A stretch of DNA of 64,000 nt from Oscarella lobularis. Lineage: Eukaryota; Porifera; Homoscleromorpha; Homosclerophorida; Oscarellidae. Below the pieces are notes generated by a model, which searched no databases, was not told the DNA's origin, and worked only from the letters and a program-made list of their open reading frames with translations. The stretch covers positions 558,001 to 622,000 of the forward strand of contig NC_089192.1 in the NCBI RefSeq assembly GCF_947507565.1, read 5' to 3'. Both the position numbers and the translations under genes were made by a program. Below, in pieces: positions 45,307 through 55,815 of this stretch; position 1 is the first letter of the stretch; the number at the start of each line of letters is the position of its first letter.

Positions 45307-46461
45307 TTAGTGAACACGTACGTACCCACAATCCCGCTTCAAATAGTCAACACGAGAGATTTTATTTTCATTGGCCGCTGACAGCCATTTTTCTATGACG
45401 TCTTGACGCCGTTTGAGAACTGGAAACGGGACAGGTGATAAATGTAATAAAATATCAGGTATGTCTTACCACAGGGATTAGGCACTCCACTGCCAATACT
45501 TCTCGGACTAACATGTTTAGAATTAAAAGGTCGATTCAAATTGACATATTTGCAAAAGAATCCTTTTCCCTGCCTCAATTCATCTGACCAAAAGACAACC
45601 TTTATCTTTCCCCCCTTCGTCTCCTCGTAGCTGATATCAGCACGAGGTTTGGACATTTTGCTCGACGACCAATTACCACAAAACGTGACGTAATTATCCT
45701 TTTCCTTTTTACACGACGACGACGACGACGACGACGCGGATTTCGTCATGGTCATGCATTCGTTGCACGAACTCTTCCCGACGCACCGATCCTTCTTCAC
45801 TTCGCCGACAATCTGCAAATAGTCGCGATGCTTCGTATCGACAACCGAACGACTGCAAACGCCGGCGCCACAATCCCCCGAATAGGTGTCGAGTTCGAGC
45901 GTCGGGCATCCAATCGCGGCTCGCTCGCCCGGCTTTATATAAAACGTCCACACGCACTTGACGTTATTGGGATAAACGCTGCCTAGACTAACAGGAAATA
46001 AAAAGGTTGTTCGGGAAATGAGCGTGCGTGGTCGCCTACACTTTGGTTGAATTAATGAACTCCTGGACGTCATTGAGATGCGTTTGATAGAGAAGCTTGG
46101 ATCTCGAATACACAGGGCATCTTTGTGTAAGAGAACGCTCTCACGTCTACTTTCGTTGCTTTGACTATATATATGTATGTGTTTACTTGTTCGATCCTTT
46201 GAATTTCTTTGTCATGTGGTAACAAGCAACGAAACTGAATAGGAAATGCAAGTACTTGTATTTGCGTGCAACTGAGACGACGGTTACCTTCTAGGTAAGT
46301 CTAAGTTCTCGGTGGTGGACCCGTCACCTGATTCTAGAAATAAGGAAGCTAAGGAGATGAGGAGGGGGGGGGAGAGCCTCGTTCTGTTTACCTTTCGGAT
46401 CTTGCGCTGCCGCACTGGCGGCACCAAGGCAACAGACGAGGAGGAGAGCAATCTTGCACAT
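45307..46461 (-). CDS. Secreted CUB-like protein, paralogue B
   Basis: The signal peptide exon (start 46461) is MCKIALLLVCCLGAASAAAQ. The second exon (about 46035-46130) encodes CPVYSRSKLLYQTHLNDVQE and INSTKV. The main exon has GSVYPNNVKCVWTFYIKPGE, LELDTYSGDCGAGVCSRSVV, RDYLQIVGEV, an insert with a run of Ser (encoded by a short gac/gtc repeat near 45715-45733), YVTFCGNW, PRADISYEETKGGKIKVVFW, SDELRQGKGFFCKY and VPNPCG. After a splice at about 45425 a tail exon reads LKRRQDVIEKWLSAANENK and DYLKRDCGYVRVH, with stop at 45307. The tail aligns with that of paralogue C (IEEWLSSTDESN). Same CUB-like core as A, with a helical tail in addition. Confidence 0.75.
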
Positions 46462-47368
46462 CGCCGGCTTCGCGCGTACGTGGAATGATTACAGTAGACA
46501 AATCGGGCATTTATATGCAAAGGTTCGACGATGACGTATTTGGGGTTAACCCCAATGCACCGCGTGATTTTTTGACAAGGGTGTGGTCTCCGCTGACGTT
46601 GCGAAAACGTCGGAATGAGTTTAGATTAGAAATCGATGCATTGGGTGGATGCTCGTACGTTTTCTGTTCAACGGTTCCCTGCATTGGAGATCGTTGCACG
46701 GTGAGACAAGGAGGAACTATGCGGTTTTCTTCTCTCTCCCACTCATACTAGAGATAATCTGGTGGGGCCCTCCCACGGCCTAAGTCGTTTACATGCAAAT
46801 TCTGTGGCATTTTTAAGGCACTATTCAATGTGCCGAACGCTCCTAAGCTGATTATTCGACGTACGGGGGTGGGGAAAGACCGTTTTTTCCGCTTTCGCTT
46901 CTTTTGTTAGCTTTCGAAGCTCTCCGTTGAAAGCTAGTCACCGTGACGCATCTGAGAGTTTGTTCTTCGTCTTCATGCGGTGTCGTTTTCGAGTCTGTTC
47001 CAATTTGCGGTGTTGAGAACTTGTTGCCGTCAGGTCGCGTGCGCTAACCGAACCTCAAAGTGCGGGCTCTTTACGATGTAGTTGTGCCGACTTAAAATAA
47101 TATATAGCCCCTCTGCCTATTCAATAGTTTTCTATCTCCTAATCAACTCAGACTCGAGTTTAGTCTAGTCTACGAGTCTCGTCTACTTCGCGCGCATCCG
47201 TCTCTTTTCGATGGGAAAGTCCGAAAGAATGATTGAATTAGTTAATTGCTGCGAGCCGCGACCCGAAGTTCTTTCAACTTCATAATACTATCGCAGCAGC
47301 TTTTGCACCGTCTCCCACATCCTCGGCCACGTTCTTTCTACATAAGCAATGACTCGAATTATACATCA
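46462..47368. other. Intergenic, no gene recognised
   Basis: This is the 5' flank of paralogue B, followed by sequence without a supported exon. It contains the short octamer-like gggccc and CT-rich tracts but nothing I can name. Confidence 0.4.
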
Positions 47369-48701
47369 TCATAGGTAGCCGATACCAAAACGTACGCATT
47401 TGTGGAGATAACGTTCGCAGTTATGCGATACCGCTGGCATTGCCACTGCCACTGTCGCCAATCCGTCGCCGCTGCCCGGTTTTGTTGCCGACGCTTCAGT
47501 GGTGCCGCCGCCGTCGCGATGACAGTTCTCTGAACAGTTTGCGGGTATCGTTTGCGTTGCCGGGGCTGTGCAGTCGTGCGAAGAATCGACAAGAACGAGA
47601 TTGCTTTCGTCTGTCGACGATAGCCATTCTTCTATTGCCCTGTCCTGCTTCTTGAGAACTGAATCGAAATGGGACAAATAACAAAAGGAAGTGGGAGTGA
47701 ATGAATGAGGAATTCTTACCGCAGGGGTGTGGAGTTGCACGAACGAGAGATCTCGCTCTTCCGGCCACCGAAACAGAACTTCGTTCTAATAAGCGATCCT
47801 TATTGATGAATCGGCAGAGGAAACCGTTTCCCTGCTTCGATTCGTCGGACCAAAAGATGACCTTGATCTTGCCGTCGATCGTCTCGCTGTACGAGATATC
47901 GGCGCGAGGTTTGGAAAAATTGTCCGCCCGCGCACCGCAAAAGGCGACGAAGTTCTTCTTCTCCTTGCCGCACGACGTGAATTTTTTCTTGCACTCTCTG
48001 CACTTTTCGCAGCAATGATTCTTCTTTTGTCGAGCCGTTTCGCCGACAATTTGCAGGAAGTCGCGATGCTTTGTATAGACCACCGTGCGACTACAAGAAC
48101 CGGTGCCGCAGTCTCCGTTATAGGTGTCGAGGTTGAGTTGGGGGCACGCAATCGTCGCCCGTTCGCCCTGCCTAAGGTGGAACGTCCAGACGCACTTGAC
48201 GTTATTTGGATAAACAGAACCCAGCCTAGATAAAAATCAAACGGTTGCGCAAGCGTAGGATGTCAAGTTCACTTCGTCGCCTTACACTTTCGAGGAGTTG
48301 ATGACTACTGTTACGTCATTAAGAGACTCGTCGTAGAAAGGCTTCTTTGATCTTTGATGCGAAGGACATCTGAAGAAAAACGGAAGACAGACAATCTATT
48401 AATTTGCGGTCGGACAGAAAACAGACGCGGGCTTTATACCCACCCCAAAAACGATCTTCTTTTCGTCATGTTCCAACATTTGACAGAACTAAAAAAACGG
48501 GTTTTTTTGCGGCGCGTACTACGTTGTGCGTTTCAGACTAACTTTTGCGAGTGCGCCTCCGTAGAAGCCGATGTATCTAACGGGAGAGGGAAGAACAGAC
48601 TCACTGTGACGCGTTGGGCTACCTTCGCGTCCCAAACCTTGTGCCGACGCACCGATCCAATATACGACGAATACGAGAGCGAGATATCTCGAGCTGTGCA
48701 T
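47369..48701 (-). CDS. Secreted CUB-like protein, paralogue C
   Basis: The signal peptide exon starts at 48701: MHSSRYLALVFVVYWIGASA. The second exon (about 48290-48370) encodes CPSHQRSKKPFYDESLNDVT and INSSKV. The main exon (about 47720-48230) encodes GSVYPNNVKCVWTFHLRQGE, LNLDTYNGDCGTGSCSRTVV, RDFLQIVGETARQKKNHCC, YSETIDGKIKVIFWSDESKQ, GNGFLCRFINKDR and PHPCGK. The tail exon (about 47369-47660) is LKKQDRAIEEWLSSTDESNL followed by a Thr/Ser/Gly-rich region ending RFGIGYL. Six or more Cys of the core are shared with A and B. The Cys-Cys-x-x-Cys insert (CCEKCRECKKK) is specific to this copy and to A. Confidence 0.75.
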
Positions 48702-49498
48702 CGTTGTCGGGTGTTCTCGTGAGACTGATAGTCTCGCGCACTATGCCTGGTATTTATGGGGAAACGGATTACGCCGCAAAGAACGTCGAGGGGACCACCC
48801 CCGGTGAGGACGATGACCTAATGGCTTTCGTATTCCGAGAAGTGTACCGGCGACTTATTATTCTTGGCATGAGCTTGTCACGTGTGTGTGGTGGAAGCAA
48901 AGCAGACAAGGAGAAGAGATCATAACAACAACATAGGCATATAATTGCTGACCTGCGCTTTTTCGAGAACTGGAAGTTCGCTGAAAAAGAACCGCGTTGC
49001 CCAGAGATCCGCATTGCACCGGCCACCCTTCCGGTTGAAACACATTGACTGGGAGTGGCGGAAGAAGCCGAAGCTCTTCCTTATCAAAATAGGATGTTAA
49101 TTAATTTTCGGAAGCAAATGCTAGGGTAAACTCTGACCGCGACTGAACTTTCGTCTCTTGCACAACCGGACGTCGAAATCTAAAACCATATTTGTCCACA
49201 AACAACGACGCGGCGACTACTTACTGATAATCGGGAAGTATCAGTCTCTCGCGGTTACTTTTCTAATGGTAAACGATTTCTCTGAAGTCTCTCCTACACC
49301 CCGCCCATCCATTGCAATTCATGCAGGATGCACCAACCGGTTGAAGTGATTGAGAATGCGGTTCGCTGCATGTTTTGGCGTCGTTTCAACGAAAACTGAC
49401 TCAGAAGTGGTGGGGAATGTGAACGTGTTTCGAGCAATCGTGCACAGCGGATAAAGGTAAAGGTTGTGACGAGAAAAAAAATTTGTTCTTTGCGCAGT
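48702..49498. other. Intergenic, no gene recognised
   Basis: 5' flank of paralogue C and 3' flank of paralogue D. I see no supported exon or repeat. Confidence 0.4.
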
Positions 49499-50787
49499 TT
49501 ATTCTACTTCTCTCTCTTCTCCTCCTTTCTCGCCCTTTAATTCTGTTCCTTCATTGGACGTAGTCTCGGTGACTTTTGGAGGAAATTCAGTAAAAGAAGG
49601 ATGACTTGGATTTGGGCCCGGTGGAGTGACAGGAGCGATAGTTGTCAAGGTTTCGGTGGCAAGATGATTCTCTTCCTCGTCATCGTCATGAAAATCCCAC
49701 GGAGGAACGGGCTTTGAACTTTTCACTAAATCGCAATAAACCACGCTAAAATTTGATTTCGACTCGTTCTTGCAATCCTGCAAGTAGTCCAAGAGCTCCT
49801 CCTCGGGTGGTGGAGGGACGACTGCAGAAAAAAAATTAAAGAAAGAGAAAATTTAAAATCAAACGTACAAACGAGTCCCTTTGCCTTTCCGGACAAACTA
49901 ACTTCGTTGAGGTCAACAAACGAGCATCGGAAATTCTTTGTACGACGCGTTTCGTCGGCAAAGAAATCAACCCCAACGACTCCTTTGCGAGTTTCGCAGT
50001 AACGCACTTTCACCTGAACGCCTTTGTCGGATTTCCCGCAAAACACGTGACTAAAATTGCACGACGCCCGACCGAGATGGGCGCACCGACTCTCCCCGAG
50101 CGTGCATTCGTCGCATTGCCAATGCAAACGATTGCAGCAACAACGAGTGCAGTTATTTCGACTGTTTCTATCGGATCCGCGGCATTTGCTATTCTTCGCA
50201 AGAACAACGCGCATGAAATCGCGACTATTGGTATACGGAGACGTGCACGGATGGCAGTGGCCCAAGTTGCAGTCCTTCTCCTTCACATCAAGATGCAAAG
50301 AGGTGCAGCCGACTAGGGCGTTGTGGTTTTCCTTAAGGTCAAATCTCCACGTGCACCATACATTGTGAGGAACCTTTAAACCAAATCTGAAAAATTACAT
50401 CTCAGCATTTCCGTCTATATCAATTTACAGTGACTCTCTTACAAATCAGCAGAATTCATTTCTTGGTAAACGTTCGAAAGAGGCCACTTGGTGCGGTTTC
50501 CCCATTTGACGGGGCTACCCTTTTCGTAGTAGAAGCAACTTGAACTGAGGCAAGAAAAAAAACGTCATTGATTCCTCTACCTAGAGTCGTTGCTACTCAC
50601 CTGCCCAAAGAGTCGCCCGTTGCAACTTTTCTGACGCGCCAGCAACGCAGGAAGCTGCAAAGAAGGTGCTAAGTTAAGTACCTCGGTCGTGCAATGATGA
50701 GAGAACGCACCTTCCCTTCTTTTTCGCATCGACGCCGGCAAAAACGCCGAGCAGCATCAGCAGCAGAAATACGGCTCTTGCAATCAT
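49499..50787 (-). CDS. Secreted CUB-like protein, paralogue D (diverged, with acidic Thr-rich tail)
   Basis: The signal peptide MIARAVFLLLMLLGVFAGVD starts at 50787. Short exons follow (SCFYYEKGSPVKWGNRTKWP, VYQEMNSAD). The main exon (about 49870-50390) reads VPHNVWCTWRFDLKENHN, LHLDVKEKDCNLGHCHPC, RDFMRVVLAKN, a long Cys-rich insert (CTRCCCNRLHWQCDEC, CAHLGRASC), FSHVFCGKSDKG, VRYCETRKGVVGVDFFADE and FRCSFVDLNE. The framework matches A-C (C-WxF, RDxxxx, FCG, FxxDE, FxCxxxxLN) at lower identity. The last exon (49499-49818) is VVPPPPEEELLDYLQDC, then an acidic Thr/Pro-rich tail (HLATETLTTIAPVTPPGP). The Thr-rich tail looks like a mucin-type stalk. No TM or GPI signal is evident. Confidence 0.7.
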
Positions 50788-51560
50788 CGTCTGGTGGAAG
50801 GAGGGGGGAAAACTGTTGCACGAACAGCTCGCAATACGTCGCTTTTATGCGGCCCCTCTAACACCGTACAGCCCGCCCCCCTCTTTCAAGTCGACTTCTC
50901 GGAACCGGTCTTCGTAAACGATTCTCCGAACTTCGCCCCACAAATCCCCGCCCTTCTAATTCTAATTTACAACGCGGGGCTTCATTAATTAATTGCGCAC
51001 CCCGGAAAGAGACCTGCACATATAAGGTTTCGACTCAAGCTCGTACGACTGATTCTATCTCTAATTGGAGACGACGCGTGTGCGTTTCGGCGAATTGCAA
51101 TCCGATCGTATGCAGAAATGTGGGAGTGGTGTTTGTTCTGGCGTGTACACAACTGCGCGACGTTGTTCCACGTCACCCCACGCCTCTCTTCTACGGATTC
51201 GACTAACGAGATGATCGATTTTTCGACGAAAAGAGATCGTTTTACGACGAACGGCACGCGAGTAATCGAAACTCGTGCGCTAATGAAGTGATCGAGGGCT
51301 TCGCGCAACGCGGTTTCACCTGTAAACGTCGACGCGCTTCGCTGGACGCTGCGTAGAACGCAATCGGGGAGACAGATTCGCGAACAATGGATGACGTTGC
51401 GCGAATCACGAGAGACCGCGAACGCTGTGCGCGTGCTCGTCCGCAGTTCACGCGACCGGATTTCCGACAATATGAACAGTTCTCGTAAATCGTAAACTAA
51501 ATCTTGGACTACAAAGAAAAGAGGTCAGTTACGGGCAGAAAAGCGGTGGGGCTTAGTAAT
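50788..51560. other. Intergenic, no gene recognised
   Basis: 5' flank of paralogue D and 3' flank of the disordered-protein gene. Reading frames here look fortuitous, with no domain, signal peptide or splice pattern. Confidence 0.4.
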
Positions 51561-53534
51561 CTAAATCAAAATAGATGTGCGCACGCGGTAAGAATTAGGA
51601 ACGATGACGTCCGTCGATGCTTTTCCCCCCCGGCCGCTCGGCGGCGATTTGACGTCGCCCGAACAGTAACCAGAATCGGTCGTAGAGACAATAGTTTTCC
51701 CGTCGTCGTACGGCGGCGGCGACGATCGCGCGACGCGATGCCGTCGAGCGATCGTCGCCTGCGATTTAATCCACGTGGACGTTTGAACGGCTTTACCTTC
51801 GTCGTTATCGAAATCCTCAATGACGATTTTCGTCGACATCGTCGCAGGCGGCCCCGCTCCTCTCGTCGTCGGCTTATCGTCGCCGACGACGAGCGACTTC
51901 AAATTTCGCTGTCGCAACATCAACGAACGACGGCGTTCGTCGTTGTCGTCGACGACGACGACGTCGGGGTCCTCGTGATCGCCGTCGCGCGTCTCGTCGC
52001 GTTCGCTGCCCGCATCGCGTTGTCCGTAGCGACGACGACTTTCGACTCCGTTCTCTTCGACGAGCGCCTCGTGACGGCACTCGTAGATCGGTATGTCGGA
52101 AAAACCGTCGAGCGACGTTAAATCGCTGCGCGTCCGCTTTAAATACTTCGGATTGGCAATTATTGTTTCTACGCTTCCGGTTCCGCTAGAATCGCCACGC
52201 CCCCGCGACTGAGGCGACGGACTTCGCTGCACGTCGATCTCCTTACTGTCGGCGCAGAGTTTTTTCAAAAGAGCCGGCGATATGCCGGCGTTGCGCGCCG
52301 CCGCCGATATGCTGAAGTCCAGTTTTTTACCCACGTGACTACGATCGCTGACGTAGGTGCTCGTCATCGGACAACTACCTCCGGGAACGTATTTGAACGA
52401 CGTCACGAGAGCGGGATCGGGGCCCGGAATGCGCGGCGCGGGAGCGAGAGGCGAAACTTCGCCGCCGCCGCCGGCGCTGGACGTCGATTTTTTCGAATTA
52501 TATACCCGTACGATCACGGGACGTCCGGATCGTTCGTTCGACGGCGACGGCGACTGACTTTTCGACGACATCATTCGCGACGACGTCTTGCTGACGACCG
52601 TCGACGTCGACATGGAATCTAAAATCTCGTCCAAATCGTCTCGCGACGCTTCCACGACAACGGCGACACGCTTATTGCCGTCCAACTTCGAGATCTCGCG
52701 TTCTTGATCTTGTTGACTCTCCTCTTCTTCTTCTCGGCAGACGACCTCGTGTCGGGTGCCGCTCACGTGAACCTCGATCGCTTTCCGACGCGACTCGGGA
52801 TCGATTTCCGGTGCCTTTCGCTTGGGCGGCGACGGAAACCTCTGCGGCCGTCGTCCGCCGATCGTCCCATCCCGGCCCCCTTTTTTATTCCCAACGTCCT
52901 TTTCCTTTTTATCGCCGCCAAAAAGGCGACGAAAGAAGCCGCCTTTCTTTGACCTTTTCACTTCGCCGACGACGGTTTTTTTCGTTTCAGTCACGGCGTT
53001 ACTCTGAGCGGAATTCGTCGTCGGCGTTACCGCGACGACGCCGCCGGCGGCAAGCGCATTATTCGTTCGTTTCGCCAACGTTATCCACGGCGACCAATCG
53101 TTATCAATAGCGTCGTCATCGTCGCTACTCGACTGTCCATAGTCGCTCTCACTCACGTATTCGTCGTCGTCGTCGTCGCAACTTTCGTATCGATCGCTTT
53201 CGCTATCTGAATAGCGTCGCGATTCGCGCGTGAACGTCACTCTGAGTCGGCCCGTCGTCGCCGCCGCTTCCTCGTCGTCGGCGTCGTATGATTTGTGACG
53301 TCGTCGTCGTTCGGGCTGAGTGTCTGGAACGGCGACGGTGGTGGACTGACGGCGACGCGACACGTCCGTCTGGGAGCGAACTTTTTTTGAACGTCGTCGC
53401 GATTGATTGAACATTGTCGTCGTCGTCGTCGTTTTGACGGCACCGCCGCCGCCGCCGCCGCCGCCGCGACGTCGTCCCTTTCGATCGCCTTCGGAAAACG
53501 ACGACGATCTCTTCACTTTGGTACTCGAGGACAT
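51561..53534 (-). CDS. Large intrinsically disordered protein, unknown
   Basis: An uninterrupted frame of 657 residues starts MSSSTKVKRSSSFSEGDRKG. It is rich in Ser, Arg, Asp and Thr throughout: a Gly run and Thr run near the start (residues 24-40), an Asp-rich stretch (DDDDDEYVSESDYGQSSSDD, about 119-138), a basic patch RSKKGGFFRRLFGGDKKEK (about 197-215), and several Ser/Pro segments. A short conserved-looking segment is KKLDFSISAAARNAGISPAL followed by LKKLCADSKEIDV (about 409-441). There is no TM, catalytic or zinc motif. The length, the codon-scale trinucleotide repeats (gac, gtc, gcc) and the lack of introns are notable here. It could also be one large exon of a bigger gene. The FFRRLFGG patch resembles membrane- or PP1-binding basic patches, but that is a guess. 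Confidence 0.6.
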   Translation of the reverse strand: MSSSTKVKRSSSFSEGDRKGRRRGGGGGGGGAVKTTTTTTMFNQSRRRSKKVRSQTDVSRRRQSTTVAVPDTQPERRRRHKSYDADDEEAAATTGRLRVTFTRESRRYSDSESDRYESCDDDDDEYVSESDYGQSSSDDDDAIDNDWSPWITLAKRTNNALAAGGVVAVTPTTNSAQSNAVTETKKTVVGEVKRSKKGGFFRRLFGGDKKEKDVGNKKGGRDGTIGGRRPQRFPSPPKRKAPEIDPESRRKAIEVHVSGTRHEVVCREEEEESQQDQEREISKLDGNKRVAVVVEASRDDLDEILDSMSTSTVVSKTSSRMMSSKSQSPSPSNERSGRPVIVRVYNSKKSTSSAGGGGEVSPLAPAPRIPGPDPALVTSFKYVPGGSCPMTSTYVSDRSHVGKKLDFSISAAARNAGISPALLKKLCADSKEIDVQRSPSPQSRGRGDSSGTGSVETIIANPKYLKRTRSDLTSLDGFSDIPIYECRHEALVEENGVESRRRYGQRDAGSERDETRDGDHEDPDVVVVDDNDERRRSLMLRQRNLKSLVVGDDKPTTRGAGPPATMSTKIVIEDFDNDEGKAVQTSTWIKSQATIARRHRVARSSPPPYDDGKTIVSTTDSGYCSGDVKSPPSGRGGKASTDVIVPNSYRVRTSILI

Positions 53535-55811
53535 GACGGCGGAATCTCTGCACCTGAGAGAGTCGAGACAGGAATGAGATCGATAAGTCGATGCAATGAC
53601 TGGATATGTTCAAATCTAGACAGTGGCTAGTCTGGGCGCCCCCCTCGCTTCCCATGTCCGCCTCCACCAAAAAGGCGAAGGTGCGCTCCCTTGGGACGAC
53701 GCGCGGTATTTCCGCAACGTTCCATATATACACAACGGCCAACAAACAGAAAACCGAGAACTAATTGGATTAAAAAATGTGTTATGGAGCTCCTATGTCA
53801 CTATCCAAACGAAAGGGGAATGCTTTATTGATCGTAAAATGCTTATTACGACTTGTAGGTTTCCCTTCTCAAACAATAGCGAATGCGTCACGGGGAACGA
53901 TTGCTTTACCCTTCCCCGAGGCGCACTCCACATGCAGGGCCATCACAACAAACGCACGAAACAAACGAGCCAATTAGACGAGCGACAGAGCAACGAGGTA
54001 CGCATCACAAACAAGCGAAGGGGGCACGCCTAATGTTATTACACCGGCACGTGCGCTGCGTTAAATCGCTGACGTTCGAACGGGCGACCACCGCGAGGCA
54101 TAAGCAAACAGGCGCGATCGCAGACTGTACAATCGGCCGCAAACACAAGGGAACCTTCTTCGAAGGGGAGATAATCAATCCCTGTTTAGACGGCGTGCTA
54201 CGGAAACGCGCGCGCGCGCGATGCTCTCACCGTTGTTTGCGCGCTAAATACTTCCGTTCTCCTATCCCGAGTACTTCGACCTTCGCTCTCTAATTTCGAA
54301 ACTATTCGCTCGGTCGTTCGTTCGCTCGCTCGCGACGTGACGCGAAAACCGACTGGGAGCCTCTCGAATTAGACGGGCTCTTTCGTTTAGCATGGAGTCC
54401 TAATTTAGAGTCCGCCAGTTATCCAATTTAGAAAACCACGCCCGACACACCGAAAACAACTCGAAGGGTTTCTCCGTCCCCTCTGTTTCTCTCCGTAATA
54501 AAAGGCAAAGAAAGCGAGCCATAGCAACAAAAACGTGACTCGACCGAGGTCGAGTCGAAGCATTCATAATAGACAGGCGAATTAGGAGTCTATTCTTGCG
54601 CGCGCCCACGCGAAAGGGGGAGGGGAGACAATGAGAAATTCGCTCGTCTCGTTTTCGTTCCGAAATCGAATCGTTCGATGCGAATTTCGGAATAGGAGAA
54701 GTGACGATCTCTCGCACCTCTTCCGGGGGGCGCCGCCGGACGGAAGTGCGAAAGGCCACACAGACGAATTAGACTAAGTTGGACAATAAGAGAGCGGGCG
54801 CGCGCGCGCGACGGATTCGTCCTCCCGCAAAATTTCGTTACAGACAGAAGGGGAGGAGGAGACGGGACGCCAAGGCAGATAAGGATCGCGGGTAAAATCG
54901 AGTGAATCGAAGTTATGCAAAGAGAGAAGCCGTCGCCGAGCGAATGAAGGCGACCACAGGGAGAGGGGGGGGGGGGACCTGGCACGAGCCCCAACGGAAA
55001 AACAAGGGCGCCTTCATACGTAATAGTGAAAGAACGCCAACTAGGATAAGGTGTGAAGAGTCGAGGGTAAAGAGTGCATCAGTACAAAATAGCAGTTCCC
55101 CCTCCTTATGAGACACTTGTAATGAGTAGTACTATGTACTAGTGCAGGGACTCTTCTATCTATAGCCGTACGTACCTGTGTGCTGTTTTGCTTTCCCCGC
55201 TTCTATTCTCTTCCTCCTCCTCCTCCTACTTGGCGCGTGCTACTGACCGTCTCCAATGGGTTATCGGTCAATTTATTCCCCGCGCTAACCAGATGGGCTC
55301 TCGTCCGCGCGCGACCCAAAGATTGTCCCGCTTTTGGGGGGGACAGTGATTCGATTGACGCTCGGGGTTTCCTATCGCGCTAGTCATGACGTCACCGCTC
55401 ATCGACCAATCGTCGTTCACCCCTCCCAATATCGATATCAAATTCGTTTGATATAAGACAAAAGAAGACCGATGGTTAAGGCAAAAGTGAACTGCAACTG
55501 GAACCCAATGCTGCTACTGAAACTTAATTACCCCAGGACTGACTCATTTCCATAAAGGAGTCTCCTCCAAAGGCATGCAGGGAAATCGATAAAACGATAG
55601 TACGTGCTTACTCCCTTACGACAATCCACGTGGAGTGGAATGCCGCCGTCGTCGACGTTCCCGTTTCCGGTCCGGCTCCGCGTCGCCCTTCCGCGCCGGC
55701 GCTAATATCTCCATTCTTACGTCAATTAAATCCCTCAGTATCTAGGGGGACACGAGTAGTTTACGTCGCAGTCCCCCTCCCCCTCCCTCCTGTCTCTCTC
55801 TCTCTCTCTCT
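53535..55811. other. Gene-poor interval, nothing recognised
   Basis: About 2.3 kb without a supported exon. It contains short G-run and CA/CG-rich tracts (for example 54210-54220 and 54793-54810) and a CT microsatellite at the right edge (55792-55815). It probably includes the 5' region of the disordered-protein gene and the 3' UTR of the U11/U12-48K-like gene. Confidence 0.4.
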
Positions 55812-55815
55812 CTAG
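55792..55815. repeat. (CT)n microsatellite
   Basis: About twelve CT dinucleotides immediately downstream of the stop codon of the minus-strand U11/U12-48K-like gene. On that strand it reads as an AG repeat in the 3' UTR. Confidence 0.85.

Noticed and set aside
51504-52121. 205-codon plus-strand frame
   Set aside because: Mirror of the minus-strand disordered frame, caused by gac/gtc-rich DNA; composition is random Arg/Val.
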